A DNA stretch of 64,000 nt from VRUE01 sp963729995 (lineage in GTDB: Bacteria > Actinomycetota > Thermoleophilia > Solirubrobacterales > 70-9), in assembly GCA_963729995.1 (NCBI GenBank), contig CAVSPF010000003.1:1240001-1304000 (forward strand). Direction: 5' to 3'. A program made the position numbers and the translations under genes. Of the stretch, positions 41,829-52,254 are shown one piece after another. Below the pieces are notes generated by a model, which did no database searches, was not told the origin of the DNA, and saw only the letters and a program-made list of their open reading frames with translations. Position 1 is the first letter of the stretch. Each line of letters opens with the position of its first letter.

Positions 41829-42842
41829 CTATCCGATCGCGACCATTCGCTCGATCGGAATTCGCGCTCGCTGGGCGATTTCGTCGGGCACTTTGACCTC
41901 GAACTTCACGTCCCGCAGCGCGTCGCGCAGCTTCGGCAGCGTGATCATCTTCATGTACTTGCAGAAGGCCATCCGGTTGGCCTCGATCAGGCTGACGCCG
42001 GGCGCGGCCTGCCTGAGCGGGTGCAGCATCCCGTTCTCGGTGGCGACGATGAACTCGCCGCTGGGGTGCTCTCGCACGTAGTCCAGCATCTGGCCGGTCG
42101 AGAGCATGTGGACGCCCTCGCGCTCGACTTCCCCCGCGGCGACGAACTCCATCACCTGGGTGACGCAGCCGCACTCCGGATGGACGAGGAACTCGGCGTC
42201 GGGATGCGCGGCGCGCTGGGCGGTGATGTCGCCGGGCCGGATCCCGGCGTGGACATGGCACTCGCCCGGCCAGACGTGCATCGAGTGGCCGGTCTCGCGC
42301 TCGACGTAGGACCCGAGCCACATGTCCGGGCCGAAGAGGATCTCGGTGTCGGGCCCGTGCTCGCGCAGGATGTGCTCGACCACCTTGACCGCGTTCGAGG
42401 ACGTGCAGCAGTAGTCGGTCTCGGCCTTCACCTCGGCCGAGGTGTTGACGTACATGACGACGACCGCGTCGGGGCTGTGGCGGGACTTCCAGTTGCGCAG
42501 CTCGCTCGCGGTGATCGAGTCGGCCAGCGAGCAGCCGGCCTCGAGGTCGGGGATCAACACGGTCTTCTCGGGTGAGAGGATCGAGGCCGTCTCGGCCATG
42601 AAGTGGACGCCGCAGAAGGCGATGATCGAAGCGTCCGAGCTGGCGGCCTTGCGCGAGAGGCCAAGCGAATCGCCCGTGTAATCGGCGACTTCCTGGACCT
42701 CGGGCACCTGGTAGTTGTGGGCGAGGATCACCGCGTCGCGCTCGGCGGCGAGCTCGCGCACCTCGCGCGACATCTGCTCGATCTCCTCGGACGAGAGGTC
42801 GAGCACCGGAACCGGCTCGTTGATCGTCGGTAGCTCCCTCAT
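41829..42842 (-). CDS. nadA: Quinolinate synthase NadA
   Basis: 337 residues. It condenses iminoaspartate with dihydroxyacetone phosphate to quinolinate in NAD synthesis, using a [4Fe-4S] cluster. Visible parts: ILAHNYQVPEVQEVADYTGD, IAFCGVHFMAETA, the conserved Cys in HPECGC, and IEANRMAFCKYMKMITL near the end. The cluster Cys are likely those in FCGVHF, PECGC and one other such as YCCTSSN. nadC lies about 1 kb away on the same strand, with fpg between them on the other strand; nadB is not in this window. Confidence 0.95.
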   Translation of the reverse strand: MRELPTINEPVPVLDLSSEEIEQMSREVRELAAERDAVILAHNYQVPEVQEVADYTGDSLGLSRKAASSDASIIAFCGVHFMAETASILSPEKTVLIPDLEAGCSLADSITASELRNWKSRHSPDAVVVMYVNTSAEVKAETDYCCTSSNAVKVVEHILREHGPDTEILFGPDMWLGSYVERETGHSMHVWPGECHVHAGIRPGDITAQRAAHPDAEFLVHPECGCVTQVMEFVAAGEVEREGVHMLSTGQMLDYVREHPSGEFIVATENGMLHPLRQAAPGVSLIEANRMAFCKYMKMITLPKLRDALRDVKFEVKVPDEIAQRARIPIERMVAIG

Positions 42843-42949
42843 GACACTGCCTCAAGAGGCCCTGACGGGCCTCGAGGGCCGGATGTTCGCTGGCATGGCT
42901 TGCGCCTGAGCCCAGTCGAATGAACTGGTCGCGAGTTTACTCTCTCTCG

Positions 42950-43795
42950 ATGCCCGAGCTTCCCGAGGTGGAGATAACCGCGCGGCGGCTGGATGCCGCA
43001 TTGAAAGGAGCTCAGGTCGAGTCGGCCCTGGTGCCGGGTGTGAACGTGATGAAGACCTTCGAGCCGCCCCTCGAAGCGCTTGCGGGCCGCGAGATCGGCA
43101 GGGTGCGACGCCTGGGGAAGATGCCCGTCGTCGAGCTCGGGGAGCTGGCGCTGCTGGTTCACCTGATGTCGGCGGGGCGGCTGCGCGTGTTTGAGAAACG
43201 AGCCTCGCCGAAAGACCGCGCCTCACGGCTGCTGATCCGCCTGCGGGACGGGCGGGAGCTGCGGCTGCGCGAGCTCGGGACCAGGCAGCGGGCCTGGGCG
43301 AAGCTGCTCCCCGCCGATGCCGTCGCCGCAGACGAGATGGTCGCGACGCTGGGACCGGAGGCGTGGCCAGCCCCCCCGCTCGCCGCCTTCGCCGAGCTGA
43401 TCGACCAGCCGCGACACCTGCACCCCCTGCTGCGCGATCAACGGGTCATCGCCGGGATCGGTCGCTCCTGGGTCGACGAGATCCTCTGGGAGGCACGGCT
43501 CTCACCCTTCAAGCTCGCCTCCGCCCTGGACCCCGGCGAGGTCGAGCGGCTGCACGCCGCCCTCCACGTGCTCGACGACGCCGTGTCGCATTACGAGGAG
43601 ACGATCGGCGCGGAGCTGCCGGACAGGCTGCCCATGCCGCTGGAGGTCCACAGGCGCGAGGGCAAACCGTGCCCGCGTTGCGGGACGACGATCGAGGCGG
43701 TCTTCTTCGCCGAGTACCAGACCAACTACTGCCCAGCCGAGCAGACGGGCGGCCGCGTGCTGAAGGACAGGCGACTGTCGAGATTGCTCAAGTGA
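42950..43795 (+). CDS. mutM: Formamidopyrimidine-DNA glycosylase (Fpg/MutM family) with altered zinc finger
   Basis: 281 residues from ATG 42950, giving the family's MPELPEVE start with catalytic Pro2 and Glu3. The lid and H2TH domain are present (IGRSWVDEILWEARLSPF). It excises oxidised purines such as 8-oxoguanine. The zinc finger should be C-x2-C-x16-C-x2-C; here Cys241, 244 and 261 are present but the fourth position (264) is Glu (CPAEQ). Metal binding may therefore be lost or changed. It starts about 107 bases from the divergent nadA and ends 21 bases before the nadC stop (convergent). Confidence 0.9.
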   Translation: MPELPEVEITARRLDAALKGAQVESALVPGVNVMKTFEPPLEALAGREIGRVRRLGKMPVVELGELALLVHLMSAGRLRVFEKRASPKDRASRLLIRLRDGRELRLRELGTRQRAWAKLLPADAVAADEMVATLGPEAWPAPPLAAFAELIDQPRHLHPLLRDQRVIAGIGRSWVDEILWEARLSPFKLASALDPGEVERLHAALHVLDDAVSHYEETIGAELPDRLPMPLEVHRREGKPCPRCGTTIEAVFFAEYQTNYCPAEQTGGRVLKDRRLSRLLK

Positions 43796-43818
43796 GGAGG
43801 GTCTGGCACCCCTCCCTC
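43794..43818. terminator. Imperfect hairpin between convergent fpg and nadC
   Basis: GAGGAGGGT pairs with ACCCCTCCCTC (two bulges) around a small loop CTGGC. It spans both stop codons and probably ends transcription in both directions. Its loop region TGGCACCC is shared with the hairpin at 46573-46601. Confidence 0.45.
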
Positions 43819-44674
43819 AGGCCGGCTCGATCAGCATGCTGAAGTCGAGCGTTGGCGCCGAGTGGGTGAGGGCGCCGACCGAGATGAAGTCGACACCGGT
43901 TTCCGCGATCGGACGCACGGTCTCCAGGTCCACGCCTCCTGACGCCTCCAGGGAGGGGCCCCTGCCGGCGCCGGCGTGCTCATCCCGCAGCTTCACCGCC
44001 CCGCGCATGCTCTCAGCGTCCATGTTGTCGAGCAGCAGGCGGTCGGCGCCGACCCCCAGTGCGTACGCGACCTCGTCGAGGTTGCGGCACTCGACCTCGA
44101 CGGCAAGGTCGGGGTGGGTCCTGCGGGCCCCATGGACCGCCTTGGCGAGCCCGCCGGCCAGAGCGATGTGGTTCTCCTTGATCAGGATCGCGTCGTAGAG
44201 GCCCATGCGGTGGTTGCGGCCACCGCCCGCGGCGACCGCCGCCTTCTCCAGCTCGCGCAGGCCCGGCGTCGTCTTGCGCGTGTCGAGGATGCGGGCGCCG
44301 GTGCCCGCGACGGCCTCGACGAAGCGCGCGGTCAGCGTCGCAACCCCGGAGAGATGGCCGAGGAAGTTGAGCGCGGTGCGCTCCGCCCCCAGCAGCCCCG
44401 CCGCCGGCCCACTGGCGAGCACCACGTCGGCAGGCACCTCCTCGCGCCACTGGCCCTCGGCCACCAGGCTGTCGACGTCCCCCACACCGCACTGCCGCAT
44501 GGTCTCGGCGACAGCAGCCAGCCCGAAGGCGACACCGGGCTGCTTCTGGACGATCCGAGCCCGTCCCCGCGCCCCCTCGGGCACAGTCGCCTCCGAAGTG
44601 ACGTCGCCAGCGCCGACGTCCTCGGCCAGCGCCCGCGCGACCACCCCCTCAAGCCTCTCACTCACCCGCCGCAC
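43817..44674 (-). CDS. nadC: Nicotinate-nucleotide pyrophosphorylase (carboxylating) NadC
   Basis: 285 residues. It converts quinolinate and PRPP to nicotinate mononucleotide. Motifs: LAEDVGAGDVTSEATV, the substrate-binding RILDTRKTTPGLRELEKAAV, GGGRNHRMGLYDAILIKENH, VEVECRNLDE and VDFISVGALTHSAPTLDFS. The start may be GTG 44674 or GTG 44665. It shares a divergent 109-base region with the sigma factor gene, which contains a perfect 19-bp inverted repeat. Confidence 0.95.
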   Translation of the reverse strand: MRRVSERLEGVVARALAEDVGAGDVTSEATVPEGARGRARIVQKQPGVAFGLAAVAETMRQCGVGDVDSLVAEGQWREEVPADVVLASGPAAGLLGAERTALNFLGHLSGVATLTARFVEAVAGTGARILDTRKTTPGLRELEKAAVAAGGGRNHRMGLYDAILIKENHIALAGGLAKAVHGARRTHPDLAVEVECRNLDEVAYALGVGADRLLLDNMDAESMRGAVKLRDEHAGAGRGPSLEASGGVDLETVRPIAETGVDFISVGALTHSAPTLDFSMLIEPA

Positions 44675-44687
44675 CCTAAATCAGTCT

Positions 44688-44736
44688 GCCGAGTTCGCGT
44701 TTTGTCTCGCATACCGCGACAAAACGCGAACTCGGC
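44688..44736. repeat. Perfect 19-bp inverted repeat between nadC and the sigma-ogt operon
   Basis: Arms 44688-44706 (GCCGAGTTCGCGTTTTGTC) and 44718-44736 are exact inverted copies, with an 11-base spacer. It starts 13 bases upstream of the nadC start and ends 47 bases before the TTG of the sigma gene. Placement between divergent promoters favours a regulator binding site or an attenuator-like RNA hairpin over a terminator. The T-rich/A-rich inner part (GTTTTGTC) is distinct from the local GC content. Confidence 0.75.
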
Positions 44737-44783
44737 GGGGCTGGGCCTCACGTTTCTGGGCGCCGCGGCGTTTAATCCATTAC

Positions 44784-45263
44784 TTGACCGCGCTGCCACC
44801 GTTCCAGACCCTGCTCGACGAGCACGCCGCCGACGTGATGGCGGTGCTGCGCGGGGCTGTCGGGGGCATCGACGCCGAGGACTGCTTCCAGGAGACCTTC
44901 CTGGCAGCGCTGCGCGCCTATCCGAAGCTGAGCGACGCCAGCAACCTGCGCGGCTGGCTGCTGACCATCGCCCACCGCAAGGCGGTTGACCACCACCGCG
45001 CCAACGGGCGCCGGCCGCTGCCGGTCGCCGATGTGGACGAGGTTGGGACCGGCGAGCCGGCGCGCGACGAAACGATCTGGGCTGACGACGGGATTTGGGC
45101 AACCGTCGGGGCGCTGCCGCCGAAGCAGCGCGCGGCGGTGGCGCTGCGCTACGCGTGCGACCTGCCCCACTCCGAGATCGCCGCGGCGCTTGGCTGTTCG
45201 CCGGCGGCGGCCCGGCGCAGCCTCCACGAGGGAATGAAGCGACTGAGAACGGAGCTGGCATGA
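44784..45263 (+). CDS. ECF-type RNA polymerase sigma factor
   Basis: 159 residues from TTG 44784, the only standard start that leaves region 2 intact. Region 2: VGGIDAEDCFQETFLAALRA and NLRGWLLTIAHRKAVDHHR. Region 4: ALPPKQRAAVALRYACDLP and AAALGCSPAAARRSLHEGMK. No anti-sigma factor gene follows; instead ogt is translationally coupled (ATGA). This pairing suggests that the sigma factor controls an alkylation or DNA-damage response, which is inference. The inverted repeat at 44688-44736 lies just upstream. Confidence 0.88.
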   Translation: MTALPPFQTLLDEHAADVMAVLRGAVGGIDAEDCFQETFLAALRAYPKLSDASNLRGWLLTIAHRKAVDHHRANGRRPLPVADVDEVGTGEPARDETIWADDGIWATVGALPPKQRAAVALRYACDLPHSEIAAALGCSPAAARRSLHEGMKRLRTELA

Positions 45264-45829
45264 AGACCGTGCTGCATCGCCTCGCCGACCGGGCTGCCAC
45301 CGAGGGACTGCTCGACGTCGCCTACGCGACGACCGACTCTCCGTTCGGCCCGCTGCTACTCGCCGCGACACCACGCGGTCTGGTCCGCGTCGGTCTACCC
45401 GCCTACGACCCCGAGGAGGCGCTGGAGGAATTGGCGGCGCGGGTCTCACCCCGCGTTCTCGAGGCCCCTGCGCAGCTCGACGACGTCCGCCGCCAGCTCG
45501 ACCTCTACTTCGAGGGGCAGCTCCGCGAGTTCGAGATCCCTCTCGACTGGCGGCTGACGGACGGCTTCCGGGGAAGGGTCCAGCGTGCAATCGCCCGCAT
45601 CCCATACGGCGAAACTCGCAGTTACGCGGAGGTTGCCGCCAGCGCCGGCAACAAGCGTGCGGTTCGAGCCGCGGGAAGCGCCTGCGGCTCCAACCCGATC
45701 CCGATCGTTGTCCCCTGTCATCGGGTCCTGCGAACCGGGGGCGCCCTCGGCGGCTACGGCGGCGGCCTGCCCATGAAGGAGTCCCTCCTCAGGCTCGAGG
45801 GCGCGCTGGACGGAAATTCCCCCGTCTAA
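45260..45829 (+). CDS. ogt: Methylated-DNA-protein-cysteine methyltransferase (Ogt/MGMT)
   Basis: 189 residues. It removes alkyl groups from O6-alkylguanine by irreversible transfer to its own Cys. Active site IVVPCHRVLRTGGALGGYGG and the helix-turn-helix region PYGETRSYAEVAASAGNKRA are clear; the Asn-hinge preceding it and SACGSNP are present. ATG 45260 overlaps the sigma factor stop. The suicidal chemistry and coupling to a sigma factor fit a stoichiometric stress response. Confidence 0.93.
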   Translation: MKTVLHRLADRAATEGLLDVAYATTDSPFGPLLLAATPRGLVRVGLPAYDPEEALEELAARVSPRVLEAPAQLDDVRRQLDLYFEGQLREFEIPLDWRLTDGFRGRVQRAIARIPYGETRSYAEVAASAGNKRAVRAAGSACGSNPIPIVVPCHRVLRTGGALGGYGGGLPMKESLLRLEGALDGNSPV

Positions 45830-45865
45830 AGGAAACCGGGCGCGGGCCCGATCCGAGAGAGAGTG

Positions 45866-46573
45866 ATGAGGAAACGCGACGACACAGCCGCGAGCGCGGC
45901 GCGAACCAGGCGGATCGCGTGGCTGGTTTCGGTCGTGGTCCCGCTGGTCGTGCTGGCGCTGCTGCTCACGCTCAAGCCGGCCCACGCGGCGACGCCCGCG
46001 GCTGGCCCCGCGGGCGCGATCGCCGCACCGTCCGCCATGGCGGCAGTCGGCGAACCCGCTGAAGGTGAAGGAGAAGAAGCGGAAGGCTGCGAAGCGGCGG
46101 GCGAAGAAGTCGAAGCCGAAACCGAAGCCGAAGAAGTGGGCGAAGAAACGGAAGTGGAAGCGGGCGAAGAAGAGGCGGAAGGCTGCGAAGCGGCGGGCGT
46201 GCCACCGCCCGCCAGCTGCCTGTTGCGCTCCGCCCACGCCCGGATCCTCGTCTACGCTCCGCAGGACAGGGTGCGACTGCTGGTCGACTACACGTCCTCT
46301 GCCCGCGCCCAAGCCACAGTCGAGTACAGGCTCGAGGGCAACAGGGGTTCGCTACGGCTGGGCGACGCGAATAGGACGCTCGCGGACAGGGGTGTGCTCC
46401 ACCTGAGCAGGCGTCTCACCAGCGCCCAGATGGCGAAGGTGCGAGCGGCCAAGAGCTTCACCGTCGAGCTGCAGGTCCCAACGGCGCCCCGCTCCTGCCG
46501 CCGCTTCGACACGCGGCACCTGACGACCAAGCGCACCACCCGCTACGAGATCGTCTGGTCTCAGGCTCGGTAG
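45866..46573 (+). CDS. Membrane-anchored/exported protein with Glu-rich middle (unknown; possible frame disturbance)
   Basis: 235 residues from ATG 45866. A basic start and a membrane helix (about 20-36) are followed by an Ala/Pro region, a Glu/Ala-rich stretch (about 64-112) with EGCEAAG twice, and a folded-looking C-terminus (about 118-235; CLLRSAHARILVYAPQDRVR, RLLVDYTSS, YEIVWSQAR). In the Glu-rich stretch almost every Glu is GAA, unlike the rest of the window. The +1 frame of the same stretch is Lys-rich with AAG throughout, which suits this genome. Either the segment is truly acidic or two compensating frameshifts are present. No known family. Confidence 0.6.
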   Translation: MRKRDDTAASAARTRRIAWLVSVVVPLVVLALLLTLKPAHAATPAAGPAGAIAAPSAMAAVGEPAEGEGEEAEGCEAAGEEVEAETEAEEVGEETEVEAGEEEAEGCEAAGVPPPASCLLRSAHARILVYAPQDRVRLLVDYTSSARAQATVEYRLEGNRGSLRLGDANRTLADRGVLHLSRRLTSAQMAKVRAAKSFTVELQVPTAPRSCRRFDTRHLTTKRTTRYEIVWSQAR

Positions 46574-46601
46574 AGGGCGGGTTGGCACCCGACCCGCCCT
46601 C
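46573..46601. terminator. Hairpin terminator between convergent genes
   Basis: A 13-bp stem with one G-U/mismatch (46573-46585 with 46589-46601) and a 3-base loop, directly between the stop of the plus gene (46573) and the prfB stop (46606). It probably acts in both directions. Confidence 0.65.
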
Positions 46602-46605
46602 ACCG

Positions 46606-47725
46606 CTACTGCGCTGAAGATGCGGCGGTCTTGTTCAGGTAGTCGCGAATGAAGTCATCGATGTCGCCGTCGAGAACGCGCTGTGCGTCGCCGACCTCGT
46701 GCCCGGTGCGATGGTCCTTGACCCGCTGGTCGGGGTGGAGGAAGTAGCTGCGAATCTGCGAGCCCCAGGCGACGTCCTTGACCTCGCCGCGCTCCTTTGC
46801 CAGCGTTTCGGCCCGTTTGCGCTCCTCGAGCTCGATCAGCTTCGAGCGCACGAGCTGCATGGCCACCGCCTTGTTCTGGGCCTGGGAGCGCTCGTTCTGG
46901 CACTGGACGACGACGCCGGTCGGCACGTGGGTGATCCTCACCGCCGAATCGGTCTTGTTGACGTGCTGGCCGCCGGCCCCAGACGCTCGGTACGTGTCGA
47001 TCCGCAGGTCGGCATCGTCGATCTCGACCTCGACTCCCTCGTCGACCAGCGGCGCGACGTCTACCTGGGCAAAGCTCGTATGGCGACGGGCGGAGGAGTC
47101 GAAGGGGGAGATCCGCACAAGCCGGTGGACGCCGCGCTCGGCGGCGAAGAGGCCGTACGCGTTCTCCCCGCGAGCGACGAAGGTCGCCGACTTCAGGCCC
47201 GCCTCCTCCCCCGGAGACGCCTCCTTCATCTCGACCTCGAAGTCCCGCCGCTCCGCCCAACGCAGGTACATGCGCAGGAGGATTTCGGCCCAGTCCTGCG
47301 AGTCGGTGCCACCGGCGCCGGCGTGGACGGAAACGACGGCATCGCCCGAGTCGTACTCGCCGCTGAACAGGCGCGCCTCCTCCAGCTCGGCGAGGCGCCG
47401 GCTGACCGACGACAGCTGGGTGACCAGCTCGGCGGCCATCTCCTCGTCCTCCGCGGCCATCTCGGCCAGCTCCTCGAGGTCGGCGACCTCGGAGTCGAGC
47501 TCGCCGAACGTCTTCAGCCGGCGCTGAGCGCGTGCGTGTGCAGCCGAGGTTCGTGCCGCCCTCTGCTGGTCGTCCCAGAAGCCGGGCTGCTGCATCTCGG
47601 CCTCCAGCCGCTCGACCTCAGCCCGCAGCGAAGCCGGGTCAAAGGTAGTCCGCGAGCAGCTTCAACTGCTCGCGGATCTCGGCGAGCCGCGCCGGCACCG
47701 ATTCGGTTGAGGCGGGATCGGCCAT
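46606..47725 (-). CDS. prfB: Peptide chain release factor 2 (RF2) with programmed +1 frameshift
   Basis: The 5' reading frame starts at ATG 47725 and codes 28 residues up to TAC CTT TGA C; the in-frame TGA is at 47641-47639. Reading continues in the +1 frame from GAC (47640-47638) for 344 codons, giving about 372 residues in total, the normal RF2 length. RF2 motifs: the stop-codon-reading SPF (RISPFDSSA) and the catalytic GGQ (SGAGGQHVNKTDSAVRI). CTTTGAC is the classical autoregulatory slip site, at which low RF2 promotes slippage. The upstream Shine-Dalgarno-like element is weak (GCGGAC). In many Actinomycetota this frameshift has been lost. Confidence 0.95.
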
Positions 47726-47734
47726 GCGCGCAGC

Positions 47735-48139
47735 TTACTCAGCGTCCGCCTCGTGCAGGAAGCCGCCCGCCCGCAGCGCCTGCGAGCGATCCTCGAAGGG
47801 GCGCCAGCTGCAGATCCTGTGGTCGCGCAGCTCGAACAGCCAGGCCATCTCGTCCTCTCCCGCCGGCGACCCGTCCTCGTCCCAGTGCCAGCGCCGCGTG
47901 ATCAGAGCCACGGCCAAACCTCCGCCGCCCTCGGTCCGGCCCTCGTAGAGCGCATCCAGCTCGATCGTCTGCTGCACACCTCCGGGCGCCCGTGTCGCCC
48001 ACAGCCGCGCCGCCTCCCTTCCCTTCCGCAGCCCCCGCATCGAGTGCAGCTCTACCTCGGGATCGAGCACCTCGACGAGCGCATCCAGATCGCGCTCGTT
48101 GAAAGCGCGAATGAACTCTCTGATCGGGTCGTGGATCAC
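47735..48139 (-). CDS. SnoaL/NTF2-like fold protein (unknown)
   Basis: 134 residues with an NTF2-like pattern: an N-terminal helix (IREFIRAFNERDLDALVEVL) and DPEVELHSMRGLRKGREAAR, typical of SnoaL-like polyketide-cyclase-fold or ketosteroid-isomerase-fold proteins, then strands (RRWHWDEDGSPAGEDEMAWL). The substrate cannot be assigned; many such genes are nuclear-transport-factor-like stress proteins. It stands just upstream of prfB with a 9-base gap and downstream of a palindromic repeat. Confidence 0.75.
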   Translation of the reverse strand: MIHDPIREFIRAFNERDLDALVEVLDPEVELHSMRGLRKGREAARLWATRAPGGVQQTIELDALYEGRTEGGGGLAVALITRRWHWDEDGSPAGEDEMAWLFELRDHRICSWRPFEDRSQALRAGGFLHEADAE

Positions 48140-48151
48140 GAGCGCTGGTTA

Positions 48152-48268
48152 AGAGCCCATCCCGGTAGGGGTGGAACGTCTTGTACTTTTTCCGCGGCGA
48201 GGCTCGCGGACAGCCGCCGACTGTCTTCGGAAAAAGTTAAGTGAAACCCCCCTACCGGGATGGGCTCT
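48152..48268. repeat. Nested palindromic repeat, copy A
   Basis: 117 bp. Outer arms (48152-48171 and 48249-48268) are a perfect 20-bp inverted repeat containing CATCCCGGTAGGGG. An inner pair ACTTTTTCCG/CGGAAAAAGT (48185-48194 and 48228-48237) is nested within. Sequence between arms, GGAACGTCTTGTACTTTTTC on the plus side, is shared with copy B at 56821-56932 in opposite orientation. It lies between the secA stop and the SnoaL-like gene start. It resembles a small dispersed palindromic element (REP/MITE-like). Confidence 0.8.
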
Positions 48269-48276
48269 CGGCGACC

Positions 48277-51126
<2,850 letters not shown>

Positions 51127-51161
51127 AGCCCAAGGGTAGCGGTGGGGAGCGAGAGGGCGGG

Positions 51162-51515
51162 CTAGGACTCGGCCGTTCGGTCTCGTATCCGGCCCACGAG
51201 CCGGCGGGTCTGGCGGCGCTTGCGGCGGAGCTCACGATGCTTCTTGACCTGGCGGCGCATGTCCTCGGCCAGCTCGTGAATCGTGTGGGACATCTCGGGC
51301 GAGGCCTCGCGGGCACGCAGTGTCACGCCTTTCAGCCGCAGCGTCGCCTCGGCCACCTGACGGTCTGTGATCGACGGGTTGCGCTCCTCCGACAGCTCAA
51401 CCTCCAACGTCGCGAGCGGGGACACCTGCTTCCCCACCCGGCGGAATCGCTTCACCACCTGCTCCCGAAGCGCGTCGCTCACCTCGACGTTGCGACCATG
51501 AATCTCGATCCGCAT
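51162..51515 (-). CDS. hpf: Ribosome hibernation-promoting factor, short form (HPF/RaiA family)
   Basis: 117 residues. MRIEIHGRNVEVSDALREQV and the pattern of strands and helices match HPF/YfiA, which inactivate ribosomes in stationary phase. The C-terminus is a basic tail (KKHRELRRKRRQTRRL), and the long-form dimerisation domain found in most Actinomycetota is missing, so this is a short-type protein. It lies 35 bases upstream of secA and downstream of comF, the common comF-hpf-secA order. Confidence 0.9.
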   Translation of the reverse strand: MRIEIHGRNVEVSDALREQVVKRFRRVGKQVSPLATLEVELSEERNPSITDRQVAEATLRLKGVTLRAREASPEMSHTIHELAEDMRRQVKKHRELRRKRRQTRRLVGRIRDRTAES

Positions 51516-51567
51516 CGCTGCCTCCTTCGGTCGGTCCCCCGATGCTACGCCTCTTCACCTGTCGGGG

Positions 51568-52191
51568 TCACAGGCGGCGGGAGAAGGTGATGGCGACGAT
51601 GCGGACCGATCCGGCGTCGCGAAGAGCTTGGGCGCAGGATGAGAGGGTCGCGCCGGTTGTGAGCACGTCGTCGACGAGGAGGGCGCTGCGGGGAACCTCT
51701 CCTCGCGTGCCGATGACAGGCGGCTGGCCGATGCGCTGCGCGCGGCGCTTTCCCACCTGGCGACCGCCTCCCCTGCGCACGAGACAGGGCCGCAGCGGCG
51801 CACCGAGGCGCTCGGCGAGCGCTGCGGCCAGCTCACCGGCCGGATCGAACCCCCGCCGCAACGACCGCAGTCGCGCGGCCGGAACGGGAACGACGGTGCC
51901 CCCAAGCAGGTCACGAGGGGCCAGCCAGAGGATGCGATCGGCCATCAGCTCCGCGACGGGCAGCAGGCGCCGAAACTTCAGCCCACTTACGAGGTCGCGA
52001 GCGACGCCCTCGTGCGGGGCCGAGGACCAGGCGCGATCCACACCTGCGGGCCCGGCGCCGGAGATGGAGATGGCGGCCGCCAGGCGCCGCGCACAGCGCG
52101 TGCAGACCACCTCTCGCGGCGGGCACGAGCGCCCGCAGGCTGCGCACAGCGGCGGCACCAGTCCCCAGGCGACAGCATGCAGGAGCTCCAC
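51568..52191 (-). CDS. comF: ComF-family phosphoribosyltransferase-like protein
   Basis: 207 residues with an N-terminal zinc-binding segment (PLCAACGRSCPPREVVCTRCARR; four or more Cys) and a type I phosphoribosyltransferase domain whose PRPP loop is LLVDDVLTTGATLS. ComF proteins take part in DNA uptake in competent bacteria; in others the function is unknown. It precedes hpf and secA. ATG 52191 is followed by MELLHAVAWG, a hydrophobic start. Confidence 0.88.
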   Translation of the reverse strand: MELLHAVAWGLVPPLCAACGRSCPPREVVCTRCARRLAAAISISGAGPAGVDRAWSSAPHEGVARDLVSGLKFRRLLPVAELMADRILWLAPRDLLGGTVVPVPAARLRSLRRGFDPAGELAAALAERLGAPLRPCLVRRGGGRQVGKRRAQRIGQPPVIGTRGEVPRSALLVDDVLTTGATLSSCAQALRDAGSVRIVAITFSRRL

Positions 52192-52254
52192 GGTTCGATC
52201 CTGCGGGCTGGCGGCGCGCGCGTGGCGCGCCGTTTGTCAAAAGTCAGTCAAGCC

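Noticed and set aside
39951..42575. Long plus-strand open frame opposite transketolase and nadA
   Set aside because: Antisense of two clear enzymes, Asp/Val/Arg/Gly-rich, no motifs.
46065..46406. Lys-rich ORF as a separate gene
   Set aside because: After the Lys-rich part it reads as a Pro/Ser/Thr/Cys shadow of the real gene; better explained as a frame disturbance within that gene.
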